DNA of 6,636 nt from Gammaproteobacteria bacterium (GTDB lineage: Bacteria > Pseudomonadota > Gammaproteobacteria > Steroidobacterales > Steroidobacteraceae). The stretch is taken from contig VBNP01000231.1 of NCBI GenBank assembly GCA_005877965.1, positions 1-6,636 of the forward strand, read 5' to 3'. The first letter of the stretch is position 1; the number at the start of each line of letters is the position of its first letter. A program made the translations under genes and the position numbers. This document shows positions 1 to 6,636 of this stretch, one piece after another. The notes under the pieces were generated by a model. The model worked only from the letters and a program-made list of their open reading frames with translations. It had not been told where the DNA came from and searched no databases.

Positions 1-1609
1 GCTCATCGGTCATGGTGATGCGCACCGTGTGTGGGCGGGCATGCCGCACCGCATTGCTCACGGCCTCCTGCGCGATGCGCAGCAGCTCGTGCTCGTGCTC
101 CGGACGCAGGCCCGTCGCGGTGCCGCCGCCTTCGAAGGTGCAGGTGACGCCGCCGGGCACCGTGGAGCGGTCGGCGAGTTGCCGGAGCGCGATCTCCAGT
201 CCCGGGCGCCGGGTCTGATCCAGGCGCAGCGCCATCACCGAGCGGCGCGCTTCGGTGAGCCCGTCGCGCGCCAGCTCGCGGATGCGCGATAAGGTCACGG
301 CGAGCTCCGAGCCGCGCTTCTTGCAGGACGGGAACTCCTCGACCGCGCCCAGCTGCAGCAGAATGCCGGTGAAGGACTGCGCCAGGCCGTCGTGAATCTC
401 CTGGCCGATGCGCGTGCGCTCCATGAGCACGGCGGCTTCCTTGGCCGAGTAGGCGAGACGCGTCAGCTGCACGGCGAGCGTCGCCTGCTGCGCGAGCGCC
501 ACCAGCAGCTCGCTCTTCTGCACGTCCTCGGCGTTGCGCTGAAAGGTCAGCACCAGAAAGCCGACGCTGCGCGCGCCGAACACCAGCGGATAGACCACGG
601 TGCCGACCGCGCCCTCACTGCGATGAAAGGCGAGCACGCCCGGCCAGATCTCCGTCTCCTGGCGGGCGATCTCGAGATACATGGGCTCGCGCAGCTCCGC
701 GAACCGCGCGGTGAAAGCCGAGCCGTTCACCGGCACGCTGGCCGCGAACGGCGGCTCCGCGAGCTGCCCGTCGCGTACGTGCGCGACGATGCGCCACTGT
801 TGCAGCGAGTCCTTCAGCGCGATCACGGCACCGGAGACGGCATCGAACTGGCGCGTCGCCTCGAGCAGCATGTGACCCATGAAGCTGTGCAGGTCGGTCT
901 GGCCGGCGAGGCGCTCGAGGTTGGCACGGATCACGGCATTGGCCGTGGCGAGCCCGGCGACGCGCTCCTCGGCGGCACGCTCGCGCGCGCGGCGCACGTC
1001 ATCGACGAGCCGCTCGCGGTGCAGCGCCGCACCGATCACACCGGCGGCGGTCTCGAGCGCGGCCAGCTCGGATGCATCGATGGCCCGCTGCTGGCGGGTG
1101 TTGTCGAAGCCCACCACCCCGATGAACTCGCTCGCCACGAAGATCGGCACGATCGCCTTGGTCTTGGTGCCGACGCCCTCGATGCCCGCTGTGGCGTGGC
1201 CGCCGGGGGTCTCGTTCGGGCTGAGGCACACGCTGCGCCCGGCGCGCAGCTGTGCGAACACGCTGGAGAACTGACGCTCGTCGCACGAGAAACTGCACTT
1301 CTCCGTCAGGTACGGCGTCACGCCCGGCCCCGTCCACTCGCTCGCCACCACGAGCAGCGGCTCGCCTTGCGGGCCGGTGCGCGTTTCCATGACGCTGACG
1401 CGATCGACGTGGGCCGCCTCCCCGATCAGCCCCAGCACACGCGGGATGGCGGCGCGCACGTCGGGGGCCTCGAGCAGCAGGCGGCTCGCGGTGGCGGAAG
1501 CGGTGAGCAGCCGCTCGCGCGCCCGCAGGGACTCGTTGATCTCGCTGAGCTTTTCCGCACAGGGGGCGGCTTGGGCTTCCGGTTCCAGCAGGGCCACATT
1601 CGCGTTCAT
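1..1609 (-). CDS. GAF-GAF sensor histidine kinase (HisKA_3 / NarL-DegS type), C-terminus cut by window edge
   Basis: 536 codons are visible; the gene runs off the left edge. I found no membrane segment or signal peptide, so it looks like a cytoplasmic sensor. GAF1 spans about residues 34-190 and has the typical core TKAIVPIFVASEFIGVVGFD. GAF2 spans about 237-385. A HisKA_3 dimerisation domain follows, with phosphoacceptor His406 in ERTRIGQEIHDGLAQSF. The HATPase N-box is LLRIAQEAVSNAVRHA, with Glu515 and Asn519. The G-boxes lie outside the window. Kinases of this class phosphorylate NarL/LuxR-type response regulators, often encoded next door. GAF domains bind small ligands or haem, but the signal here cannot be read. 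GAF1 contains Cys105, Cys109 (C-x3-C) and Cys128. The ATG at 1609 was chosen because codon use changes upstream of it; its ribosome-binding site is weak, and ATG 1771 and a TTG 27 nt upstream are alternatives. Proximity to the efflux operon suggests, but does not prove, a regulatory link. Confidence 0.9.
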   Translation of the reverse strand, partial: MNANVALLEPEAQAAPCAEKLSEINESLRARERLLTASATASRLLLEAPDVRAAIPRVLGLIGEAAHVDRVSVMETRTGPQGEPLLVVASEWTGPGVTPYLTEKCSFSCDERQFSSVFAQLRAGRSVCLSPNETPGGHATAGIEGVGTKTKAIVPIFVASEFIGVVGFDNTRQQRAIDASELAALETAAGVIGAALHRERLVDDVRRARERAAEERVAGLATANAVIRANLERLAGQTDLHSFMGHMLLEATRQFDAVSGAVIALKDSLQQWRIVAHVRDGQLAEPPFAASVPVNGSAFTARFAELREPMYLEIARQETEIWPGVLAFHRSEGAVGTVVYPLVFGARSVGFLVLTFQRNAEDVQKSELLVALAQQATLAVQLTRLAYSAKEAAVLMERTRIGQEIHDGLAQSFTGILLQLGAVEEFPSCKKRGSELAVTLSRIRELARDGLTEARRSVMALRLDQTRRPGLEIALRQLADRSTVPGGVTCTFEGGGTATGLRPEHEHELLRIAQEAVSNAVRHARPHTVRITMTDE

Positions 1610-1815
1610 GTCGGGCGGTACTCGCAGGCTTTCCAAGGGCAGATCGGAAAGTCTAGCGCGCCGCGAACGGGTTCTGCCGCTGCGGACACTTCTCTCTATC
1701 TTAAGAGGGAGCGTGGCGGACTCGCCCTCGGCCCCTGACGCGCGCGCTTCCCGGGCTATTTCCCGCAGCATACGATCATGATCCTCTTGTGAATCAAAGG
1801 CTTATCCACTAAGGC
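1610..1815 (-). other. Intergenic gap between the outer-membrane gene and the sensor kinase
   Basis: This 206-bp stretch separates two co-directional genes. It holds the left half of the direct repeat, a perfect 10-bp palindrome gatcatgatc at 1774-1783, and a short palindrome tcttaaga at 1699-1706. I see no convincing -35/-10 pair and no strong hairpin followed by a T-run on the minus strand. The kinase frame stays open back to a TAA near 1803, giving an alternative ATG at 1771. That extension uses codons unlike the surrounding genes (AGA three times, ATA twice, CGA, GTA, TCA, AGT), so I treat it as non-coding. Whether the kinase has its own promoter here or is read through from the efflux operon cannot be decided. 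Confidence 0.5.
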
Positions 1816-1823
1816 TTATCCAC
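1797..1823. repeat. 13-bp direct repeat with DnaA-box-like cores at the end of the outer-membrane gene
   Basis: Two perfect copies of aaggcttatccac lie at 1797-1809 and 1811-1823, a 14-bp period. The right copy contains the TAA stop of the outer-membrane lipoprotein gene and the left copy lies just beyond it. Each holds ttatccac followed by t or c, which is 8 of 9 matches to the E. coli DnaA box TTATNCACA. The simplest reading is a short tandem duplication across the stop codon. The protein-binding alternative is weak, because two imperfect boxes are few. Confidence 0.7.
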
Positions 1824-3258
1824 CTGCCTGCCTGACATAGCGCGGCAGGGGCGCCATTTCCCAACCACCCCCTAAGGCCTTGTAGACGGCAATGAGGCTG
1901 GTCGCCGCATCGGTGCGCACCTGCGCCAAGCGGTCTTCGGCGGCGAGCTGGGTGCGCTCGGCATCGAGCACTTCAAGAAAATCCACCATGCCCCCTTCGT
2001 AGCGGGTGCGCGCAATGCGCGCCGCCGTCCGGCTCTCCCGCGCCGCATCCGTCGCGTCCTTGAGACTGTCGCGGGTGCGGGCATGGGTGACGAGCGCATC
2101 CTCGGTCTCCTCCAGCGCGCGCAGCACCACCTGCTCGTAGCCGGCGAGCGCCACGTCCGCTCGGGCGCGGCTGCCTGCGATCTGGGCTCTCACCCGCCCC
2201 AGATCAAAGGCCGCCCAGGAGATGGCGGGCCCGATCACGTAGCCGCGGGTGGATGCCTGGCCCAGGTAAGCGGGCTCGGTGGCGGTGTAGGTGAAATTGC
2301 CGGTGAACGTGACCTTGGGAAAGAGATCGCCGATCGCCACGCCCACGCGCGCGGTGGAGGCGGCGAGGGAGCGCTCGGCGACGCGGATGTCGGGCCGGCG
2401 GCGCAGGAGTCCGGCGGGATCCCCGACGGCGGTGATCTGCGGCAGTTCCGGCAGCTCGCGTGGCGGCGCGAGGGGCGCATTGAGCGCGTTGGGCTCGCGG
2501 CCGGTAAGCACCGCCAGACGGTGAATGGAGCGCGCGACCTGCGCCTCGAGCGGTCCGATGGTGGCGAGCGTCGTGGACAGCTGTGAGCGTGCGCGGGAAG
2601 TGTCGAGCTCGGTGCCGCGGCCGGCATCGAGCCGCACCTGGGTGAGGCCCGCGGTCTCGCGCTGGTTGTCGACGTTGCGCTGTGCGACGGCGAGCTGCGT
2701 CTGCGCCCCGCGCAGCTCGAAGTAGGTGCGCGCCACTTCCGCGGTCACCGACACCTGGGCATCGCGCAGGCTCGCCTCCGCGCCTGCCACTTCCGCGTGG
2801 CGCGCCTCGACGCCCCGGCGCACGCGGCCGAAGAAGTCGAGCTCCCAGAACGCATCGAAGCCCGCCTGGTAGAAATGCCCCGCCAGCGGCGCGCCGGTCG
2901 GACTGTCGACCGCCGGGAATCGCTCCTTGGTGTAGCCGCCGGCAGCGATGACCGTGGGCGCGAGACCGAACTCGGCTTCGCGACGAATCGCCCGCGCCTC
3001 GACGAGTCTTCCCAGGGCGATGCGCAGATCGTGGTTCGCGTCCAGCGCCTCATCGACCAGTTGGTTCAGGGTGTCATCGCCGAACTGCGTCCAGAACTTC
3101 GCCTGGGCGTCCGCAGTGGAGAAGGCGCCGTCCCTGGCACCTTCGAACTGCGGCGCCACTTTGCTGTCGGGCTGTACGTAGTTCGGTCCCACCGCACAGC
3201 TGGCGAGCGCCGCGCTCAACAGGAGCGCGGACCCGCGCAGGATGTTCAAGTCGGTCAT
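1816..3258 (-). CDS. RND efflux outer-membrane lipoprotein, NodT/OprM family
   Basis: This is an intact 480-residue outer-membrane factor, the usual size for the OprM/OprN/NodT family. These proteins trimerise into a beta-barrel plus periplasmic alpha-tunnel that docks on the adaptor and permease to let substrates leave the cell. The N-terminus is a lipoprotein signal with lipobox LASC and lipidated Cys21, followed by the family signature AVGPNY. Residue +2 is Ala, so outer-membrane sorting is expected. Two OEP repeats follow, at about residues 60-260 and 285-465. The signature RRRPDIRVAERSLAAS is near residue 285, and FLEVLDAERTQLAAEDRLAQ near 425. The ATG overlaps the permease stop (ATGA), with a GGAG Shine-Dalgarno 8 nt upstream, so this gene could still be translated despite the upstream frameshift unless polarity reduces the message. 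The stop is TAA inside a short direct repeat. Identity is secure; the substrate is unknown. Confidence 0.96.
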   Translation of the reverse strand: MTDLNILRGSALLLSAALASCAVGPNYVQPDSKVAPQFEGARDGAFSTADAQAKFWTQFGDDTLNQLVDEALDANHDLRIALGRLVEARAIRREAEFGLAPTVIAAGGYTKERFPAVDSPTGAPLAGHFYQAGFDAFWELDFFGRVRRGVEARHAEVAGAEASLRDAQVSVTAEVARTYFELRGAQTQLAVAQRNVDNQRETAGLTQVRLDAGRGTELDTSRARSQLSTTLATIGPLEAQVARSIHRLAVLTGREPNALNAPLAPPRELPELPQITAVGDPAGLLRRRPDIRVAERSLAASTARVGVAIGDLFPKVTFTGNFTYTATEPAYLGQASTRGYVIGPAISWAAFDLGRVRAQIAGSRARADVALAGYEQVVLRALEETEDALVTHARTRDSLKDATDAARESRTAARIARTRYEGGMVDFLEVLDAERTQLAAEDRLAQVRTDAATSLIAVYKALGGGWEMAPLPRYVRQAGG

Positions 3259-4502
3259 GCTTCGGTCTCCGGGGCGGCGAGCGCCGGCAAGGGAGCGGGC
3301 GCCGCCGCGTGCGCCGTCGCGTGCGCCGTGGCGCGCCGTACGAACACGTAGAACACCGGCGTCAGCAGCAGGCCAAAGGCCGTCACGCCCAGCATGCCGG
3401 CGAACACCGTGACGCCGAGCGCGTGCCGCACCTCCGCTCCGGCGCCGGAGGCGAGCACCAGCGGCACGACGCCCATGATGAAGGCCATCGAGGTCATGAG
3501 GATGGGGCGCAGGCGCAGGTGCGCGGCCTCGAGCACGGCGGACCTGGCGTCACGGCCGCGGTCCTCCTGCAGATGCTTGGCGAACTCCACGATCAGGATG
3601 GCGTTCTTGCAGGCAAGGCCGACCAGCACCAGGAGCCCGATCTGCATGAAGATGTTGTTGTCCCCATGGTCGAACCGTACCGCCGTGATGGCAGGCAGCA
3701 GGCACATCGGCACGATGAGCACGATCGCCAGCGGCAGGCTGAGGCTCTCGTACTGGGCGGCGAGCACCAGGAAGACGAACAGCACGCACAGCGGGAACAC
3801 CAGGATGGCGGTGTTGCCCGAGATGAGCTGCTGGTAGGCGAGGTCGGTCCACTCGTACGACATGCCGCGCGGCAGTGTCTGATCCAGGATCTTCGCCATC
3901 GCGCCCTGCGCCTGCCCCGAGCTGAACCCCGGCGCCGGGCCGCCGTTGATGTCGGCCGCGCGGTAGGCGTTGTAGCGCTGCACGACATCGGGGCCGAAGG
4001 AGTGGGCGACTTTGATCACCGAGCCCAGCGGCACCATCTCGCCGCTGGCGTTGCGCGTTTTCAGCGGCATGACATCATCGAGCTGGGAGCGAAACGGGGC
4101 GTCCGCCTGCGCCACCACCTGGTAGGTGCGGCCATAGCGGTTGAAGTCATTCACGTAGAGCGAGCCGAGATACACCTGCAGCGTCTCGAACACATCCGAG
4201 AGCCTCACGTTCTCGCGTTTCACCTTGACCCGATCGACGTCGATGTTCAGCTGCGGCACGTTGATCTGGTAGGTGCTGAACGCACCACCGAGCGTCGGGT
4301 CCTTGTTGGCCTTGCCGAGGGCCTCCGACAGTGAGCTGAAGAGCGCCTCCGGTCCCGCATCCGCGCGATCCTCCACCTGCAGCTTGAAGCCGCCGAGCGT
4401 CCCCAGGCCGATCACCGGCGGGGGCGTCACCACCATGACGAACGCGTCCTGGATGGAGGCCATCTTCGCGTTCAGAGCCGCCGCGATGGCGCGGCCCGAC
4501 AA
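3255..4502 (-). CDS. C-terminal fragment of the MexF-like RND permease (415 codons)
   Basis: This frame continues the permease after the frameshift. Its formal start is a TTG at 4502, which sits inside the break and has no ribosome-binding site of note, so it is probably not a true initiation site. Homology is clear from RAIAAALNAK onward. It covers the rest of the second periplasmic loop (FETLQVYLGSLYVNDFNRYG, YEWTDLAYQQLISGN) and TM8-TM12. The TM10 lysine is fragment residue 299 in LACKNAILIVEFA, and the Arg/Thr-containing TM11 start is LRLRPILMTSMAFIMG. The C-terminus adds an Ala/Pro/Thr/His tail with a duplicated ATAH unit. The TGA stop overlaps the ATG of the outer-membrane gene (ATGA). 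Without the N-terminal half it should not fold as a transporter. Confidence 0.85.
   Translation of the reverse strand: MSGRAIAAALNAKMASIQDAFVMVVTPPPVIGLGTLGGFKLQVEDRADAGPEALFSSLSEALGKANKDPTLGGAFSTYQINVPQLNIDVDRVKVKRENVRLSDVFETLQVYLGSLYVNDFNRYGRTYQVVAQADAPFRSQLDDVMPLKTRNASGEMVPLGSVIKVAHSFGPDVVQRYNAYRAADINGGPAPGFSSGQAQGAMAKILDQTLPRGMSYEWTDLAYQQLISGNTAILVFPLCVLFVFLVLAAQYESLSLPLAIVLIVPMCLLPAITAVRFDHGDNNIFMQIGLLVLVGLACKNAILIVEFAKHLQEDRGRDARSAVLEAAHLRLRPILMTSMAFIMGVVPLVLASGAGAEVRHALGVTVFAGMLGVTAFGLLLTPVFYVFVRRATAHATAHAAAPAPLPALAAPETEA
3306..3329. repeat. 12-bp tandem duplication in the permease C-terminal tail
   Basis: Two perfect adjacent copies of cgcgtgcgccgt occupy 3306-3317 and 3318-3329. On the coding strand they produce the duplicated peptide ATAHATAH just after the last membrane segment of the permease. 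The unit is a multiple of three and so keeps the frame. It lies in the poorly conserved cytoplasmic tail, where length variation is tolerated, and is most simply a slippage duplication. Confidence 0.85.
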
Positions 4503-6439
4503 AGCCCGCGAGCCGCGAAGTCCTCGAGCGGGAAGAAGATGAGTCCGGCACTCGAGCTCTGGGTGAATCCATTGACGGACATGCCGGCGAACTCCACCGC
4601 ATGCGCCACGCCCGGCTGCTTGAGTCCAATCTCGGCGATGCGCCGCGTGACGGCCTCGGTGCGGTCGAGCGAGGCCGCCGGCGGCAGCTGCGCGACCGCG
4701 ACCAGGTACTGCTTGTCCATCTCCGGGATGAAGCCCCCGGGCACCGACTGGAAGCCGAACCAGGTGAGCACGATGAGCCCGCCGTAGATGGCGAGCGCAA
4801 TGGCGCCATGGCGCATCGTGATCCCGAGCACGCGCGAGTAGTTGTCGCCGGCGCGGGCAAAGCCGCGATTGAAGCGCTTGAAGAAGCGGCCGAAGAGGCT
4901 GTTCATCACCCGGGCGAGGACATCGGGCCTCGCGTCGTGGGGCTTGAGCAGCACCGCCGCGAGCGCCGGCGAGAGAGTGAGCGAATTGAACGCCGAGATC
5001 ACCGTGGAGATGGCAATGGTGAGGGCGAACTGGCGGTAGAACTGACCGGTGAGGCCGCTCACGAACGCCACCGGCCCAAACACCGCGACCAGTACCAGGG
5101 TGATGGCGATGATCGGACGGCTGACCTCGCTCATCGCGAGCTTGGTGGCCTCGCGTGCCGAGTGGCCCGCGGCGATGTGGCGCTCGACGTTCTCGACCAC
5201 CACGATGGCGTCATCCACCACGATGCCGATCGCCAGCACCAGCCCGAACAGCGACAGGGTGTTGATGGAGAAGCCGAACGCCAGCAGCACCGCGAAGGTG
5301 CCGATAACGGACACCGGAACCGCGATCAGCGGAATGAGCGAGGCGCGCCAGGTCTGCAGAAAGAGGATGACCACCAGCACGACCAGCGCCACCGCTTCCA
5401 GCAGCGTGTGCACCACCGCCTCGATCGACTGGCGCACGAACTGCGTCGGGTCATAGAGAATGCCGTAGTCCATGCCCTCCGGAAAATTCTTCTTCAGCTC
5501 CTCCATGGTCTTGCGGACGCTGGTGGAGAGCTCCAGGGCGTTGGCCCCGGGGGACTGGAACACCGGAATCGCGAGCGAGGGCTTGTTGTCGAGGAGACTG
5601 CGTACGCCGTACGCCTGCGCGCCCAGCTCGACGCGCGCGATATCCCCGAGCCGCACCACCTGCCCGTCGGCACCGGTCTTGACGATGATGTCGCGGAATT
5701 GCTGCTCGTCGGTGAGGCGCCCGGCCGCATTCAGCGCGATCTGAAACTCCGCGCTGCTGGAGGGCGGAGCGCCCAACTGTCCGGCTGCCACCTGGACGTT
5801 CTGCTCGCGGATCGCGGCCACGGCATCCCCGGCGGTCAGATTGCGCGCCGCAAGCTTCTGCGGATCGAGCCACACGCGCATCGAGTAGTCGCCGCCGCCG
5901 AAGACCTGCACATCGCCCATGCCCGGCAGCCGTGCCAGCACGTCCTTGATGTTCAGTACCGCGTAGTTGCGCAGGTAGAGCGAGTCGTAGCGCCCGCTGG
6001 GCGAGGTCAGGTTCACCACCAGGGTTAGATTGGACGAGGCCTTGACCGTGTTGACTCCGAGACTGCGTACTTCCTCGGGCAGGCGGGGCAGGGCCTGCGC
6101 CACACGGTTCTGCACCTGCACCTGGGCGCGATCGATGTCGGCGCCGATGCGGAACGTCACCGTCAGCGTCAACGCCCCGTCCATGGTGGACGTCGAGGAC
6201 ATATAGAGCATGTCCTCGACGCCGACGATCGCCTGCTCCAGCGGTGCCGCTACCGTGTCAGCGATGACCTTGGGGTTCGCGCCCGGATAGGACGCGTGCA
6301 CGACGACCGACGGCGGCACGACCTCCGGGTACTCGCTGATGGGCAGCTTGAAGAGCGCAATGAGACCGGCGATGGTGATGAACGCCGAGATGACGCCGGC
6401 GAAGATCGGCCGCTCGATGAAGAAGTTGGAGATGTTCAT
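4472..6439 (-). CDS. N-terminal fragment of the MexF-like RND permease (655 codons)
   Basis: This frame runs from the genuine ATG to a premature TGA. It carries TM1, the first periplasmic porter and docking loop (including the family segment YDSLYLRNYAVLNIKD), TM2-TM6 with the D409-D410 proton-relay pair, the conserved stretch SGLTGQFYRQFALTIAIST, TM7 (around IALAIYGGLIVLTWFGF) and the beginning of the second periplasmic loop (PGGFIPEMDKQYLVAVAQLP). True homology ends at about residue 646 (LEDFAARG). The last nine or so residues, LCRAAPSRRL, are out-of-frame sequence. A product ending here would lack TM8-TM12 and the TM10 lysine, so on family knowledge it should not transport by itself. Confidence 0.85.
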   Translation of the reverse strand: MNISNFFIERPIFAGVISAFITIAGLIALFKLPISEYPEVVPPSVVVHASYPGANPKVIADTVAAPLEQAIVGVEDMLYMSSTSTMDGALTLTVTFRIGADIDRAQVQVQNRVAQALPRLPEEVRSLGVNTVKASSNLTLVVNLTSPSGRYDSLYLRNYAVLNIKDVLARLPGMGDVQVFGGGDYSMRVWLDPQKLAARNLTAGDAVAAIREQNVQVAAGQLGAPPSSSAEFQIALNAAGRLTDEQQFRDIIVKTGADGQVVRLGDIARVELGAQAYGVRSLLDNKPSLAIPVFQSPGANALELSTSVRKTMEELKKNFPEGMDYGILYDPTQFVRQSIEAVVHTLLEAVALVVLVVILFLQTWRASLIPLIAVPVSVIGTFAVLLAFGFSINTLSLFGLVLAIGIVVDDAIVVVENVERHIAAGHSAREATKLAMSEVSRPIIAITLVLVAVFGPVAFVSGLTGQFYRQFALTIAISTVISAFNSLTLSPALAAVLLKPHDARPDVLARVMNSLFGRFFKRFNRGFARAGDNYSRVLGITMRHGAIALAIYGGLIVLTWFGFQSVPGGFIPEMDKQYLVAVAQLPPAASLDRTEAVTRRIAEIGLKQPGVAHAVEFAGMSVNGFTQSSSAGLIFFPLEDFAARGLCRAAPSRRL

Positions 6440-6636
6440 CAGGGTGCCGCGCTGCCGGAAGCCGCATCGGTGGTATTGCGGGCGAGCAGGGCTCCGTCCT
6501 CAGCTGCTCGCGGTTTGCCGCTCGTGGCCATCCCTGGCCGCGCTTCCTGCCCGGCCATCCTGACCGGGCGCTCGCCGCCTGACGGCGGCTCGCCCATGGC
6601 GATGCGCTGCGGCGCGACCTGCGCACCGGGGCGCAC
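6439..6636 (-). CDS. RND efflux periplasmic adaptor (membrane fusion protein), C-terminal end only
   Basis: This is the 3' end (65 codons) of a gene that begins beyond the right edge. The first visible residues, VRPGAQVAPQ, match the end of the membrane-proximal domain of MexE/AcrA-type adaptors, where a 'QRVRPGMxVxPQ' motif is usual. The GTG at the window edge is therefore an internal valine codon and not a start. Adaptors of this family are anchored on the periplasmic side of the inner membrane and bridge the RND permease to the outer-membrane channel. After the motif comes a tail of about 55 residues rich in Gly, Ala, Pro, Arg and Glu with no recognisable fold, longer than the tail I recall for MexE. 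The TGA stop shares its A with the permease ATG (TGATG), which implies one transcript and coupled translation. Assignment rests on the short motif plus the downstream permease. Confidence 0.8.
   Translation of the reverse strand: MRPGAQVAPQRIAMGEPPSGGERPVRMAGQEARPGMATSGKPRAAEDGALLARNTTDAASGSAAP

Larger units (their letters stand above)
3255..6439 (-). pseudogene. MexF-like RND (HAE-1) multidrug efflux permease, interrupted by a frameshift
   Basis: Read across the frameshift, this is one HAE-1 RND permease of about 1,060 residues, the normal size for MexF/AcrB. These inner-membrane trimers export drugs by proton antiport together with an adaptor and an outer-membrane channel. The N-terminus MNISNFFIERPIFAGVISA and the segment PISEYPEVVPPSVVV are very close to Pseudomonas MexF. 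The TM4 proton-relay pair is D409-D410 (GIVVDDAIVVVENVE), and the TM10 lysine lies in GLACKNAILIVEFAK. Near 4472-4510 the reading moves to the -1 frame, between LEDFAARG and SGRAIAAALNAK. Both sides align with MexF, but about 26 nt here stand for about 33 nt in MexF as I recall it, so a net loss of 7 nt, or 1 nt plus a natural indel, would explain it. No Shine-Dalgarno is visible before the ATG, so translation is probably coupled to the adaptor gene. It is a pseudogene if the shift is real; otherwise a sequence error in an intact gene. Confidence 0.88.

Noticed and set aside
392..1738. A 448-codon open frame on the plus strand opposite the sensor kinase
   Set aside because: It is antisense to a clear GAF/HisKA_3 kinase, has a low-complexity His/Arg/Ala/Gly composition, and shows no motif I recognise.
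1741..1770. Possible rho-independent terminator after the outer-membrane gene (cggg-aaatag-cccg)
   Set aside because: The stem is only 4 bp and is not followed by a T-run on the minus strand.
1763..1780. Tiny frame ATG ATC GTA TGC TGC GGG AAA TAG after an aagagg motif, as a leader peptide
   Set aside because: It is seven codons long with no attenuator structure; chance is the simpler explanation.
1774..1783. Palindrome gatcatgatc as a regulator operator
   Set aside because: It is only 10 bp with no extended symmetry and no associated promoter elements, so I cannot support an operator call.
3309..4334. A 341-codon plus-strand frame opposite the permease C-terminal half
   Set aside because: It is the same kind of antisense shadow, with a His/Arg/Gln/Gly-rich product and no domain.
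4490..4512. Programmed -1 ribosomal frameshifting joining the permease halves
   Set aside because: The zero-frame codons at the break read GGG CTT TGT, which is not an X-XXY-YYZ slippery heptamer. Slipped pairing would be poor, and no recoding is known to me for RND permeases.
4601..6028. A 475-codon open frame on the plus strand opposite the permease
   Set aside because: It lies wholly antisense to a strongly conserved RND permease, its product is a His/Arg/Gly/Gln/Glu-rich string with no recognisable domain, and such frames are expected opposite GC-rich genes.

Overview
The window is high-GC DNA, and its gene content points to a Gram-negative proteobacterium: a tripartite RND efflux system with an outer-membrane lipoprotein, plus a NarL/DegS-type sensor kinase. 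I cannot name a genus. Every credible gene is on the minus strand, so the operon reads from right to left. The many long plus-strand frames are antisense shadows produced by GC-rich codon use.

Layout in transcription order. (1) 6636-6439: the last 65 codons of a periplasmic adaptor (membrane fusion protein), whose 5' part lies outside the window. (2) 6439-3255: an HAE-1 family RND inner-membrane permease that closely resembles Pseudomonas MexF. It is broken by a frameshift near 4500 into a 655-codon N-terminal frame and a 415-codon C-terminal frame. (3) 3258-1816: an intact NodT/OprM-type outer-membrane efflux lipoprotein of 480 residues. (4) 1815-1610: a 206-bp gap with a 13-bp direct repeat straddling the stop of gene 3. 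(5) 1609 to the left edge: a sensor histidine kinase with two GAF domains, a HisKA_3 phosphoacceptor domain and the beginning of a HATPase domain, cut off by the window edge.

The first three genes form a tightly packed MexEF-OprN-like operon: the adaptor and permease share one base (TGATG), and the permease and outer-membrane genes overlap as ATGA. Together they would make an envelope-spanning, proton-driven drug or small-molecule exporter. The kinase is co-oriented and close behind. It could respond to a cytoplasmic or small-molecule signal through its GAF domains, but a regulatory link to the pump is only inferred from position.

The observation most worth checking is the permease frameshift. 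Both halves remain well conserved, so this is either a very recent inactivation or a sequence error. I did not find convincing evidence for a previously undescribed system; the remaining findings are modest.
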